A DNA stretch of 64,000 nucleotides from Flaviramulus basaltis (GTDB lineage Bacteria; Bacteroidota; Bacteroidia; Flavobacteriales; Flavobacteriaceae). Below the pieces are notes generated by a model that worked only from the letters and a program-made list of their open reading frames with translations, was not told the origin of the DNA and searched no databases. Positions 9,037 through 20,569 of the stretch are shown here, in pieces (positions within the stretch are counted from its first letter, which is position 1; each line of letters opens with the position of its first letter). A program made the position numbers and the translations under genes. The DNA lies in NCBI RefSeq assembly GCF_900114265.1, contig NZ_FPKV01000002.1, positions 372,001-436,000 on the forward strand. The letters run 5' to 3'.

Positions 9037-9897
9037 CTATAAATCTTTAGTATGGAATGGTATTAAACCATCAATAGGTCTGCGTTGAAAATTACCGACC
9101 TTAAAGCCCATTTCCTCAGCAACTTCAGTGATTTCTTTTTGAGCAAAATACGCTATTGAACCTGCAAAATGTACAGGAACAGTTTTAAGTTCTTCTTTGT
9201 ATTGCATAATCATATTTGTTGCAAACAATCTGATACCTTTTTTTATAAGCTCTATAGTATATTCTGAATCTTTTTGTAAAAACATAAACTCAGCAAAATT
9301 TGCTAAATATGCATTTGGACTAGGTTGCTTATATAAATTATACTTTATAAAGTCTGCATCCATATTAAATTTGCTACCAAAAGCTATTTTAACATTTACA
9401 GGCATGTGATTATAGTAATAATCTCTAATAAGTTGTTTCCCATAATAATTACCAGAAGCATCATCCATAAGCGTATAACCAAGAGATTTAACACGCTGGT
9501 GTAACTTTTCGCCATCAAAATAACTACAATTAGATCCTGTACCTAAAATACAAACAACTGCAGCTTCAGTAGGTTCATTAATGGTTGAATAAACTGCTGC
9601 CAAAGTATCTTCATTAACTTCTATTTGAGCATTTACGAATATACTTTCTAAAACACCTTTTAAAAGATTTTTCGCATTATCAGTACCACATCCTGCGCCA
9701 TAAAAAAACACATGTGTTACTTTTTCTTTGTTGCTCTTTAAATCTTCACTGCTTTTAATTATTTTCTTTAATTTTTTTTCTGAAAGAATTGCTGGATTAA
9801 GACCTTTAGTACGAATCTTTTCCAGTAATTTATTACCATTATTATCTACAGCAATCCAGTCGGATTTAGTAGAACCACTATCAACAATTAAAACCAT
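9037..9897 (-). CDS. BadF/BadG/BcrA/BcrD-family ATPase, N-acetylglucosamine kinase-like
   Basis: 286 aa of the ASKHA (actin/hexokinase) fold. The phosphate-1 loop VDSGSTKSDWIAVD lies at the extreme N-terminus, the second glycine loop VVCILGTGSNCSYFDG near 116-131 and an adenosine-type motif HFAGSIAYFA near 244. Family members phosphorylate N-acetylglucosamine or glucosamine at O-6, feeding amino-sugar salvage; substrate here is inferred. It lies just downstream of the gap terminator, so it probably has its own transcript with the ModF-like gene. Confidence 0.85.
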   Translation of the reverse strand: MVLIVDSGSTKSDWIAVDNNGNKLLEKIRTKGLNPAILSEKKLKKIIKSSEDLKSNKEKVTHVFFYGAGCGTDNAKNLLKGVLESIFVNAQIEVNEDTLAAVYSTINEPTEAAVVCILGTGSNCSYFDGEKLHQRVKSLGYTLMDDASGNYYGKQLIRDYYYNHMPVNVKIAFGSKFNMDADFIKYNLYKQPSPNAYLANFAEFMFLQKDSEYTIELIKKGIRLFATNMIMQYKEELKTVPVHFAGSIAYFAQKEITEVAEEMGFKVGNFQRRPIDGLIPFHTKDL

Positions 9898-9908
9898 GAT
9901 TTAAAGAT

Positions 9909-9951
9909 AAAAAAACTCCACAGAATATTGTATTACAATAACTCTGTGGAG
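9909..9951 (-). terminator. Rho-independent terminator after gap
   Basis: Read on the minus strand, a 9-bp stem (CTCCACAGA / TCTGTGGAG, 9943-9951 with 9916-9924) with an inner ATTGT/ACAAT stem is followed by a run of T (9915-9909). It starts 15 bp after the gap stop codon. Confidence 0.85.
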
Positions 9952-9965
9952 TAATAATTAATTTA

Positions 9966-11971
<2,006 letters not shown>

Positions 11972-12113
11972 TAAATTATTTAATTTGAAAAGTAAAATTA
12001 CTAAACAAATAGCATATATCTATTGCATTCATAGTATTTTATGTAAAAAAAAAACTATAACGTTTTAGTTAGTGAAAAAAACTTAATCTGTAAAAAATGA
12101 GCACTTTTTTTAA

Positions 12114-15100
12114 TTATTTCTCTGAAGATGATTTTATTGAAATATAATCTGGTAAAGCATTGGTGTTTTCCTCTTCTGTTTTTTCTTCTATTACCTCTTC
12201 TATTTTTGCAGTTTTATTGAAGAGTTTTTGAAGAAGTTCTTTAAAAGTATCGAAATCTACATTATATGAAATACCTACACCTTGTGTGTAACCAATTTGC
12301 TCTCCAAAATTTTGAATACTGTTTTCTCTATTAAATACTTTGGCGGTAAGTGTACCTTCTTCATTTAAAAGAAAATTTATTTCTACATCACCTGCAATAA
12401 CGGTTTCTGTAGCACCCCCAACAGGAACTCCAACTTTACCATTAATTGAAACACCATTTGTTATTTGAGTTTCAAGAGTAACACCAAACCTGTCTCCAGT
12501 TTCATAATCTAGTCTATTATCTCCTGCTTCATAATATGGATTCAAATTAAATTTCCCATCTGCTGAGCTAAAAATACCTCCAATAATTCCATTAAGTCGT
12601 TCGGCAATTGTTCCAGATGCACTTATATTATTTAGACCACTTGAGAATGATCCTGTTGATACTAAAAATAGAGCTTGAGTGTCTCGTTCGTCTTTTGATT
12701 CTAAACGATAATTAAGCTCTGATTTAATAGCTGAATTTACATTTGGAAATTCAAACGTAAACTCTGGATCAAATTGTTCTAAATTACCTATCAATTCTAT
12801 ATTAAGTTCTACTGGAATACTTCTATTTATAGGATTATCTAGTAATGGTGATGGATTTGCCTGCGTTTTATAAATAGCTAGCATATCTATTGTTGGAGCT
12901 AAAGGATCTCCTTCCCACGCAATCGTACCACCAGGTTGTACGGTAAATTGTTTTTGTACTAAACCACCAAATGCGAAATTATAAACCCCTTCAAATACAG
13001 CAAAATCCCCCCACATATCAAACTTGCCATTGGTATTAATTTCAATTAATAAACCACCACTACCTCGACCTTTTAGAGAATGCCCTGTATTTTTATCGAT
13101 AATAATTTCTACCTCTGCATCTTCAGTTACATCTAAATCAAAATCTAGTTCGAGTCCTTTTATTTCTTGAAAAACAACATCTCTACCTTCCTTTCTAGCC
13201 TCTTTTTCTTCCTTAGTTATAAAATGGATAAAGGAATTATCACCAAAGGATTGAGCATCACTTAATGGGATTTTAAAAGCCGTACCGCGTTTAGTTTCAC
13301 CTACTACACTTATAACTAACTCGTCTGTTGGGCCTTTTATACTAGCCCGACCACCCATAAAACCTGTACCATAATATGGCGATTCTTCGCTTTCTTTAGT
13401 GTCTAAAATCAATAATCTAGATGTTGATAAATCTAAATCTAAACTCCACTTTGAAAAATTCACATGACTTAATGAGCCATTTAACAGTCCTTTAGAATTA
13501 AATTTAGTATCGGTTAAATTAATATTATTGAAAACAAAACTTTGATTTTTTAGTGTTACTGATGCTTTATTATTAAAGTCGTAATCTACATTAAGATATG
13601 GAATACCCAAGCCTCCATTATTTAATACTAGGTTTCCGTTAATATCGGGCAATCTTAAATTACCAACGACTTTAACATCACCTGTTACATTACCTCTAAT
13701 ATTACTTAAAACTCCATCTAGCAATGGATTTAAAGGATATAAACTAAACTTATTAAAATCTAATACAACATCAATTGAAGACTCCCTTCCAGATACATAA
13801 ATATCGCCTCTAGCACTAAAAGATTTTGAAGCATCATCTTTAATAGTCGCATTTACTTTATAATTGGTAAGTGATTCGTTACCTGATATGGTTGCATCAA
13901 ATGAGCCTAATAGAAAATTATTAACCGTAAAATCGTCAATAACTATTGTTGAGTTTGGTAAATAACTTCCGTTCTTTTGTAAAACATCTAGTTTTCCATT
14001 AACGTTTCCTGCTAAGGATAAACTATCTATATCTGGTGTTATTTTTGCTAGATCTACATTGGTAAAATTTAGCTTAATATCTTTTTGTGTGGAATCTTTA
14101 ATAAAACCAGAGAGCCTTATTTCTTCATTGTTATGGTTTATTTTAAACTTATCAATATTAAACTTTGTTAGCTCTTTATTAAATGAAATTTTATGGAACT
14201 TATCCTTATCTTCATTAATATGCCAAGTGTTGTTTTTTATGGTAACATCAGATTCTTTAAAACCTATTACAGATTCATTTTTTTCGTTTATAGTATGGTA
14301 AAAACTTAAATTATAAATATCGTTATTTTTCTTTCCACCATTAAATTCAGAGCGCATAAACAACGTATCATTTACCGTTACATTAATTAAATTGAACTTA
14401 GAAATACTGTAGTATTTTGTGTTTAAGCTATCTATCTCTACGTATGTATTAAAAACAGGATTACTATTATCTACTTGCAATTCAATATTATTAGCAAAAT
14501 AGTCTAATAGTTTAATTTGAGGCGATCTAAATGTGAGTTTAAAATTCTCTTCTTCACTTTCTACTCGACCACGTATGTAGGTGTTTTTACCAAGCTCAAT
14601 ATTAGGAAGAAAAACTTCAACAATTTTATTATAAATTTTAAAATTGAAATCTATACTTTGATTGGTTGCTACTTTATGCGGAATATAATTGGTGTAAATA
14701 TGTCCTATAGAATTTTCGAATAGCTTTTGAAGATCTTTAAATAAAAATCGTCCTTTTAATTCACCTTCAACAATATCTGGGGAATTGAATTCTACAAATC
14801 GAATATCATCTTCAAATCGTGATGACACATCAAACTTATCGAAATAATAGGTGTCATTTTCATTTTGATAAACGGTATTTTGAAATGCGATTTTACCATA
14901 AGCATCATCAAAAGTGCTACTGTTCATATTCATTTTTACACTACTCTTAAAAATGGAAATACTATCGCTTTTTACAAAATTTAGAGTATTTAGATTCGCA
15001 TAATCAACTACTGCTTCAAAATCATATTTTTTTATTTTTTCTGAAAAATCTACTAATCCAGTAAAGTTTAATTGCAAGTTTGGATCGTTAACAATAAGAT

Positions 15101-16502
15101 TACCATCAAAAATTTTGTTTTTAATGGTTCCTGCTACTTTAGTTCCTTTATAATTGTAGTTATTATATTCAACTTCAAAAACATCTCCTTTTACTTGTGT
15201 GTTTAGAGTTTCGGTAACAAAACCTCTTCCGTTTACATCAAAATTTAAAGAGCCCATTCCAATATTAGGATCCTTTAAAAAAGCTCCAAAATCAAAATTT
15301 TTAAAAATGACATTACCTTTATAATCGGCATTATCGATATCATTTATTTTACTTATTTCTAAGTTTGAATCCACAAAACCCAGATCTGTATTAATTTCAA
15401 GATCTGCAATAATGGTAGATGATGTAATTTGAGAATTCCCTACAATAGTAAACTTACCTAACCTATCAAAAGATGTTGGTATGGCTTCTCCTAAAACGTT
15501 TGGTAACAAGTCTTTTAAATCTGAATATGTCGAAGATAAATTACTAAAACTACCATTCATATAAAAGTTATCGGCTTCTTTATTAAAAAGATTTTTAAAG
15601 TTAATATTACCATAAACCCTGGTATTTGTACTTGTATTTAATTTTAAATTATTTGTTTGTAAATCATTTAAAGTACCAGATATATCTACACTAAATTTTG
15701 CCGATTGATTTACTCCAAACTCGTTATAAAAAGTATTTAGTTCGTCTAAAAGTACATTTGAGTCTCTAAAACTTGCGCTTACTAAAACTTTGTCTGTAAA
15801 ATATTGAAAATCTTCTCTTTTATAAGAGAATTTTAAATCTCCATTTAAAATCGAATTGGGTGTTTTTATTTGAAGATTTGCTAAAGTCATATCTGTTAAT
15901 GTATAACTAAAATCTGTCATCATATTTTTTACAACCACTCCTCTGCTATCTTTAAATGCTAGAGTGTTTATTCTGGCACTTACATCACTCCCATTTATCA
16001 AAAAATTCGTTGCATTAATATTTAAATCTTCAAAATGAAGCAATTTTGTAGTTTCTCTATTTTCATCAGATAATTTAAAAATACTATTGTAAATTGAAAC
16101 ATCACTAGATGATAAAAGAAAACTACTCTTTTCTTTTCTAGGGTTATCATCTTCAAATTTATTCACAAAAACATCTAAATTTGTTTCTGTTTCTCCTTGG
16201 TATGTTACAACATTAAAAAAAAGATTTTCAATATCAATATCGCCAAAAATTAAATTTCCGTTGTATAAATTTGTAAAGCTTAAAATAGAAGTATTTAACT
16301 CTTTTATGCTAATTAAGGTATCTTTTTTATAATCTTGAATATAAATTTCTTTAAGCTCTACATCGCCATTAAACTGTAAACTAACTTTATTAATATTTAT
16401 GTTAGTTTTAAATGTTTCGTTCAATTGTTTAGTAGCGTATTTCCCCAGTTTAGTTTGAACCGCAGGCACAGAGAGAATTAGCACCAAAATGATGAATAGC
16501 AT
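12114..16502 (-). CDS. tamB: Translocation and assembly module inner-membrane component TamB
   Basis: 1462 aa from the ATG at 16502. One N-terminal hydrophobic anchor is followed by a very long beta-rich periplasmic part and a C-terminal DUF490/TamB domain (about 1050-1440), with GGRASIKGPTDEL, GGLLIEINTNGKFDMWGDF and GTIAWEGDPLAPTIDMLAIYKT typical. TamB-type proteins are AsmA-like bridges implicated in outer-membrane protein assembly and lipid transport. Length fits flavobacterial homologues. Odd point: the frame stays open 45 codons-equivalent region upstream only to a TAA near 16570, coding KRIKKIFKILYKIVGILL directly before the first ATG. That is the expected basic lead to the anchor but has no ATG, GTG or TTG, so the true start may be non-standard (for example ATC or ATT). 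Divergent from tsaD. Confidence 0.88.
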   Translation of the reverse strand: MLFIILVLILSVPAVQTKLGKYATKQLNETFKTNININKVSLQFNGDVELKEIYIQDYKKDTLISIKELNTSILSFTNLYNGNLIFGDIDIENLFFNVVTYQGETETNLDVFVNKFEDDNPRKEKSSFLLSSSDVSIYNSIFKLSDENRETTKLLHFEDLNINATNFLINGSDVSARINTLAFKDSRGVVVKNMMTDFSYTLTDMTLANLQIKTPNSILNGDLKFSYKREDFQYFTDKVLVSASFRDSNVLLDELNTFYNEFGVNQSAKFSVDISGTLNDLQTNNLKLNTSTNTRVYGNINFKNLFNKEADNFYMNGSFSNLSSTYSDLKDLLPNVLGEAIPTSFDRLGKFTIVGNSQITSSTIIADLEINTDLGFVDSNLEISKINDIDNADYKGNVIFKNFDFGAFLKDPNIGMGSLNFDVNGRGFVTETLNTQVKGDVFEVEYNNYNYKGTKVAGTIKNKIFDGNLIVNDPNLQLNFTGLVDFSEKIKKYDFEAVVDYANLNTLNFVKSDSISIFKSSVKMNMNSSTFDDAYGKIAFQNTVYQNENDTYYFDKFDVSSRFEDDIRFVEFNSPDIVEGELKGRFLFKDLQKLFENSIGHIYTNYIPHKVATNQSIDFNFKIYNKIVEVFLPNIELGKNTYIRGRVESEEENFKLTFRSPQIKLLDYFANNIELQVDNSNPVFNTYVEIDSLNTKYYSISKFNLINVTVNDTLFMRSEFNGGKKNNDIYNLSFYHTINEKNESVIGFKESDVTIKNNTWHINEDKDKFHKISFNKELTKFNIDKFKINHNNEEIRLSGFIKDSTQKDIKLNFTNVDLAKITPDIDSLSLAGNVNGKLDVLQKNGSYLPNSTIVIDDFTVNNFLLGSFDATISGNESLTNYKVNATIKDDASKSFSARGDIYVSGRESSIDVVLDFNKFSLYPLNPLLDGVLSNIRGNVTGDVKVVGNLRLPDINGNLVLNNGGLGIPYLNVDYDFNNKASVTLKNQSFVFNNINLTDTKFNSKGLLNGSLSHVNFSKWSLDLDLSTSRLLILDTKESEESPYYGTGFMGGRASIKGPTDELVISVVGETKRGTAFKIPLSDAQSFGDNSFIHFITKEEKEARKEGRDVVFQEIKGLELDFDLDVTEDAEVEIIIDKNTGHSLKGRGSGGLLIEINTNGKFDMWGDFAVFEGVYNFAFGGLVQKQFTVQPGGTIAWEGDPLAPTIDMLAIYKTQANPSPLLDNPINRSIPVELNIELIGNLEQFDPEFTFEFPNVNSAIKSELNYRLESKDERDTQALFLVSTGSFSSGLNNISASGTIAERLNGIIGGIFSSADGKFNLNPYYEAGDNRLDYETGDRFGVTLETQITNGVSINGKVGVPVGGATETVIAGDVEINFLLNEEGTLTAKVFNRENSIQNFGEQIGYTQGVGISYNVDFDTFKELLQKLFNKTAKIEEVIEEKTEEENTNALPDYISIKSSSEK

Positions 16503-16583
16503 TAGTAGTATACCTACTATTTTATATAGTATTTTGAAAATTTTTTTGATACGCTTAAAGTTATAACTTTATTAAGAATAAAC

Positions 16584-16591
16584 TACTTTTG
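16584..16591 (+). promoter_or_regulatory. Putative -7 box for tsaD
   Basis: TACTTTTG matches TAnnTTTG and lies 76 bp before the tsaD ATG in the tamB/tsaD divergent region. No clear -33 element at the usual distance. Confidence 0.3.
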
Positions 16592-16667
16592 TAATTACGA
16601 GTAAAAATAACATTTAAGATGTTTATTTGTTTTCAAAATTAACAATTATTGTGCCTAATTTTTATTA

Positions 16668-17690
16668 ATGTCTTCACAAAATATTTATATCCTAGGAATT
16701 GAGTCTTCGTGCGATGATACTGCTGCTTCGGTAATCTATAACGGACGTATTTTAAGCAATGTTGTTGCTAGTCAAAAAATACACGAAGAATTTGGTGGTG
16801 TTGTACCAGAATTAGCTTCTAGAGCGCATCAACAAAACATAGTTCCTGTAGTCCATCAAGCTTTAAAAAAAGCAAATATTACTAAAGAACAGCTTAATGC
16901 CATTGCCTTTACAAGAGGTCCTGGTTTAATGGGAAGCTTATTAGTTGGAACCTCTTTTGCTAAATCTTTAGCTTTCGGGTTAAATATTCCTTTAATTGAT
17001 GTAAACCATATGCAAGGTCATATTTTAGCACATTTTATTGATGAGGAAGGATTTAATAAACCACCTTTCCCGTTTATTGCCATGACCATTTCTGGCGGAC
17101 ATACACAAATTGTTAAAGTGGATAATTATTTTGAAATGACCGTTATTGGTGAAACCATTGATGATGCTGTTGGTGAAGCCTTTGACAAAAGCGGGAAAAT
17201 TTTAGGTTTGGGTTATCCCGCTGGACCAGAAATTGATAAACGTGCTAAATTAGGAAACCCAAAAGCCTATAAATTCACCAAACCAAGTGTTGATGGTTTA
17301 AACTTTAGTTTTTCTGGTTTTAAAACTGCCGTACTTTATTTTATTCAACGTGAAGTAAAAGCAAATCCAGATTTTATTACTGAAAACTTAAATGATATTT
17401 GTGCCTCTATTCAATACACTATTATTGGTATTTTAATTGATAAATTAAAACTCGCCTCAAAACAAACAAGTATAAAACATATTGCTATTGGCGGTGGTGT
17501 TTCGGCAAATTCAGGAATACGACAAGCTTTAAAAGATGGTGAACAAAAATTTGGTTGGACAACTTATGTTCCTAAATTTGAATTCACTACAGATAACGCT
17601 GCTATGATAGCTATTGTTGGATATTTAAAATATTTAGAAGGGGATTTTGCTGAGCAGGATATTGTGGCTTCAGCAAGGTTGAAAATCTAA
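16668..17690 (+). CDS. tsaD: tRNA N6-adenosine threonylcarbamoyltransferase TsaD
   Basis: 340 aa. Transfers the threonylcarbamoyl group to A37 of ANN-decoding tRNAs with TsaB/TsaE, an essential step in most bacteria. Diagnostic features: GIESSCDDTAAS near the N-terminus, metal-binding His114 and His118 in NHMQGH, the SGGHTQ loop, the GEAFDKSGKILGLGYPAGP segment and C-terminal GGGVSANSGIR with TDNAAMIA. Start ATG chosen because the next residues match the family start. Only one base separates its stop from the following membrane gene. Confidence 0.97.
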   Translation: MSSQNIYILGIESSCDDTAASVIYNGRILSNVVASQKIHEEFGGVVPELASRAHQQNIVPVVHQALKKANITKEQLNAIAFTRGPGLMGSLLVGTSFAKSLAFGLNIPLIDVNHMQGHILAHFIDEEGFNKPPFPFIAMTISGGHTQIVKVDNYFEMTVIGETIDDAVGEAFDKSGKILGLGYPAGPEIDKRAKLGNPKAYKFTKPSVDGLNFSFSGFKTAVLYFIQREVKANPDFITENLNDICASIQYTIIGILIDKLKLASKQTSIKHIAIGGGVSANSGIRQALKDGEQKFGWTTYVPKFEFTTDNAAMIAIVGYLKYLEGDFAEQDIVASARLKI

Positions 17691-17691
17691 T

Positions 17692-18141
17692 ATGAAATTA
17701 TATAAATTGTATATTTATTTTTGGTTTACAGCTTTAACGGTATTGATTATTGGCTTATTTTATTACAATTTAGAAGAAACTATTGTTATTAACATCTATG
17801 ACACTTACTTTATAATTCCTTCTTTTCATTTAACAATTTTCATAACATTTCTATTAGCATTTATTGGACTAATATATTTTTTACATTCAAAGTTTGAAAT
17901 TCCTCTTTTTAAATTCTTATCAAGAATACATACTCTTGTGTCCATTTCATGTATATTTCTTTTCTATTTAAGCTCTTTTTTGAAATTTAAGAAGAAAAAT
18001 GATTTTCCATTATTTAATCAAGATAATTACTTAAATCATTTTATCGTTTCAATTTTAATTACTTTCATATGCATTCAATTAATTTTTATTTTTAATTCTC
18101 TTTTTAGTATTATTCTATATTATACTAAAAAGAATAAATAA
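17692..18141 (+). CDS. Small polytopic membrane protein of unknown function
   Basis: 149 aa, not assigned to a named family. Four hydrophobic segments (about 9-26, 45-65, 80-97, 115-142) and a lysine-rich C-terminus suggest an inner-membrane protein. The segment INIYDTYFIIPSFHLTIFI resembles the DTYY-VAHFHY loop of haem-copper oxidase subunit I, but the essential first histidine of that motif and all other haem and copper ligands are missing, so it is not an oxidase. It sits one base after tsaD and could be translationally coupled. Confidence 0.7.
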   Translation: MKLYKLYIYFWFTALTVLIIGLFYYNLEETIVINIYDTYFIIPSFHLTIFITFLLAFIGLIYFLHSKFEIPLFKFLSRIHTLVSISCIFLFYLSSFLKFKKKNDFPLFNQDNYLNHFIVSILITFICIQLIFIFNSLFSIILYYTKKNK

Positions 18142-18235
18142 GTTATAAACAACACCTTCTTAAAAACTTATTTTTTAAGTATTCATATATCTTATCATTA
18201 CCTTTAAATTTGAAACAGAATTCAAAACCTACATT

Positions 18236-18874
18236 ATGCAAAAACAATTACTTTTTTTAATCTTTATTAGTATCACATCTTTTCTAAATGCCCAAACTTC
18301 AACAGAAAAAGAATTAGCTATTATTGAAACACCCGAACAAATTAAGACTTATTTAGACTCTAAAAAATCTAAAAAAAATAAACTCGTTACTTTTAATGAA
18401 GAAAAACATAAAACGAAACTAGCCAAAGCCCTTTTTAAACTTCATGTTGGTGGTACGGAAACGAGTGAAAACGAATTTGAAAAGACCTTTTATAAAGTTG
18501 TAAATAAAACGACTAAAACCTATTACAGAGTCGCCTACATTTATTTAGATGGCTCTAAATATGATAAAGCTAATATAAAAGCTACAAGAGATGAGATAAT
18601 TAGTAAATGTAAAAAAGGAATAGCTTTTGATTTTTTAGCAAAACAATATTCTATGGATGGTAGCGCTAATAAAGGCGGTGATTTAGGCTGGTTTACAAAA
18701 GGAGAAATGCATCCAGAATTTGAAAGTAAAGTACTTAATAATAACTACGGTTTAAATGATGTATTTACTATTGACATTCCTTCAAAAAATTGGTATTATG
18801 TCGTTTTAAAAACCCACGAACCAAAAGAAATTTCAGAAATAGAAGTTTTAAAAATTGTTGAAAACAGAAATTAA
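18236..18874 (+). CDS. Exported PpiC-type peptidyl-prolyl cis-trans isomerase
   Basis: 212 aa with a signal peptide (KQLLFLIFISITSFLNAQ). A parvulin/rotamase domain covers about 95-200, recognised by RVAYIYLDGS, the DFLAKQYSMDG segment and the family mark NKGGDLGWFTKGEMHPEFE. Family role: periplasmic folding catalyst or chaperone for outer-membrane proteins. Shorter than SurA (single domain). Its stop overlaps the start of rsmE (TAATG), so they are co-translated. Confidence 0.87.
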   Translation: MQKQLLFLIFISITSFLNAQTSTEKELAIIETPEQIKTYLDSKKSKKNKLVTFNEEKHKTKLAKALFKLHVGGTETSENEFEKTFYKVVNKTTKTYYRVAYIYLDGSKYDKANIKATRDEIISKCKKGIAFDFLAKQYSMDGSANKGGDLGWFTKGEMHPEFESKVLNNNYGLNDVFTIDIPSKNWYYVVLKTHEPKEISEIEVLKIVENRN

Positions 18875-19578
18875 TGCAACTTTTTTATAATCCAAATATA
18901 AACGAAAATACCAATCAATTTTCTTTTCCAAAGGAAGAAAGCAAACACATTGTAAAAGTTTTACGTAAAACTACTGGAGATACATTACATATAACCAACG
19001 GTGAAGGTTGGCTATTTACTGCCGAAGTTACGTTACCAAATATTAATAAATGTACCGCTAATATTGTTTCAAAAACATTTCAAACAAAACATAATTACAA
19101 TTTACATTTAGCTGTAGCACCAACAAAAATGAATGACCGTTACGAATGGTTTTTAGAAAAAGCTACCGAAATTGGAATAGATAGTATTACACCTATTATT
19201 TGCGAGCACAGCGAACGTAAATTCATAAAACCAGAACGTTTTGAGCGTATTTTACAATCGGCAATGAAGCAATCTTTAAGTTGTTATTTACCAAAATTAA
19301 ATGATGCGATAACGTTTAAAGACTTTATAAAACAAGCGTTTATTGGCGATTTATTCATTGCCCATTGCGAAGAAACCGATAGAAAATCTTTAAAAAGTCA
19401 ACTAAAATCAAAAACAGATATTACCATTTTAATTGGACCAGAAGGCGATTTTTCTGTTAAAGAAATTAAAGAAGCTTTAGAAAATAATTTTATTCCCGTA
19501 ACTTTGGGAGAAACCAGATTACGTACCGAAACCGCAGCTATAGTAGCTTGCCATTCGGTTGCATTTATAAATGAGTAA
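18874..19578 (+). CDS. rsmE: 16S rRNA (uracil1498-N3)-methyltransferase RsmE
   Basis: 234 aa SPOUT-class methyltransferase. N-terminal PUA-like part (HIVKVLRKTTGDTLHITNGEG), then the trefoil-knot domain with LIGPEGDFSVKEI and LGETRLRTETAA, where SAM binds. EKATEIGIDSITPIICEHSER is also typical. It methylates N3 of U1498 in the small-subunit rRNA. Start overlaps the PPIase stop by one base; five bases separate it from the DUF4159 gene, so the run 18236-20225 is probably one transcript. Confidence 0.95.
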   Translation: MQLFYNPNINENTNQFSFPKEESKHIVKVLRKTTGDTLHITNGEGWLFTAEVTLPNINKCTANIVSKTFQTKHNYNLHLAVAPTKMNDRYEWFLEKATEIGIDSITPIICEHSERKFIKPERFERILQSAMKQSLSCYLPKLNDAITFKDFIKQAFIGDLFIAHCEETDRKSLKSQLKSKTDITILIGPEGDFSVKEIKEALENNFIPVTLGETRLRTETAAIVACHSVAFINE

Positions 19579-19583
19579 TTAAT

Positions 19584-20225
19584 ATGAAATTATTTTTAAC
19601 TTTTATCTTTTCAATATTAACTTTCACATTGTTTGCTCAAGATTTAGCGATTTTAAAGTATAAAGGTGGTGGTGATTGGTATGGAAACCCTACTTCTTTA
19701 CCCAATCTTATCAAATTTTGTAATCAAAATATACATACTAAAATAAATCCTAAACCAGAGAGTGTAGAAGTTGGTAGCACAGATATTTTTCAATATCCAA
19801 TGTTACACATGACTGGTCACGGAAATGTTTTTTTTAGCGAATCTGATGCCGAAAACCTCCGTAATTATTTGCTTTCTGGTGGGTTTTTACATATTGATGA
19901 TAACTACGGAATGCAACCATACATTACCAAAGAACTTAAAAAAGTATTTCCTGATAAGGATTTAGTGGAACTTCCTTCTAGTCATAAAATATTTAATATT
20001 GCTTATAATTTTCCTGATGGTTTACCAAAAATACATGAACATGATGGTAAACGCCCACAAGCTTTTGGTCTTTTTCAAGACGATAGATTAATATTATTAT
20101 TTACATACGAAAGTGATTTAGGTGATGGTTGGGAAGACCCCGAAGTACATAACGATTCTGCTGATGTTAGAGAAAAAGCACTTAAAATGGGAGCTAATAT
20201 TGTTAAATATGCTTTTGAAAACTAA
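19584..20225 (+). CDS. Exported DUF4159 domain protein
   Basis: 213 aa with a signal peptide (KLFLTFIFSILTFTLFAQ). The rest is a single DUF4159 domain: KYKGGGDWYGNPTSLPNL, YPMLHMTGHGNVFFSE, the LLSGGFLHIDDNYGMQ strand and LPSSHKIF. The fold is related to GATase-1-like or membrane-associated CATRA/BatI-linked domains and has no proven activity. In Flavobacteria it is regularly found next to rsmE and a SpoU methyltransferase, as here. Confidence 0.88.
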   Translation: MKLFLTFIFSILTFTLFAQDLAILKYKGGGDWYGNPTSLPNLIKFCNQNIHTKINPKPESVEVGSTDIFQYPMLHMTGHGNVFFSESDAENLRNYLLSGGFLHIDDNYGMQPYITKELKKVFPDKDLVELPSSHKIFNIAYNFPDGLPKIHEHDGKRPQAFGLFQDDRLILLFTYESDLGDGWEDPEVHNDSADVREKALKMGANIVKYAFEN

Positions 20226-20230
20226 TCATT

Positions 20231-20560
20231 ATGAAGTTATCCTATTATTGTAGTTCACACTCATGTAAAAAATTAAATTATATAAAAGTTAAGTCCAATA
20301 ATAGGTATGATTTAAAAGAAGAAATTGGAGATGAAATAAATGAAAGATGTAAACATTGTGGAAATCATACTAAAAGGCATATTAATAGATTACATGCTGG
20401 ACCAAACTATTTAATTATAGTAACAGGTGTAATTCTTGCTATAATATTTACTATCTTGTTTTGGGATTTAGGTTTTATAACTACACTTAGTGGTACTGCT
20501 CCTATAGCTTTATTGGTGAAGGAAAAAAAAAAGCAAGTACTTTTAATAAAGTATTATTAA
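20231..20560 (+). CDS. Zinc-ribbon-like two-TM small membrane protein (C-terminus probably frameshifted)
   Basis: 109 aa as read. N-terminal CSSHSC and later CKHC give four cysteines suited to a zinc ribbon (about 7-45). Two hydrophobic segments follow (58-77 and 79-92). At 20523-20532 there is a run of ten A. As written the protein ends KEKKKQVLLIKYY at 20560. One extra A would give KEKKKASTFNKVLLRD and a stop at 20568, which looks more natural because many flavobacterial proteins of this type end in an FNK-like tail, and the next small gene then begins 2 bp later. Function unknown. Confidence 0.6.
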   Translation: MKLSYYCSSHSCKKLNYIKVKSNNRYDLKEEIGDEINERCKHCGNHTKRHINRLHAGPNYLIIVTGVILAIIFTILFWDLGFITTLSGTAPIALLVKEKKKQVLLIKYY

Positions 20561-20569
20561 GAGATTGAT

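Noticed and set aside
17692-18141. Annotating the small membrane protein as a cytochrome oxidase subunit
   Set aside because: Only one short loop resembles subunit I; haem and copper ligands and size are wrong.
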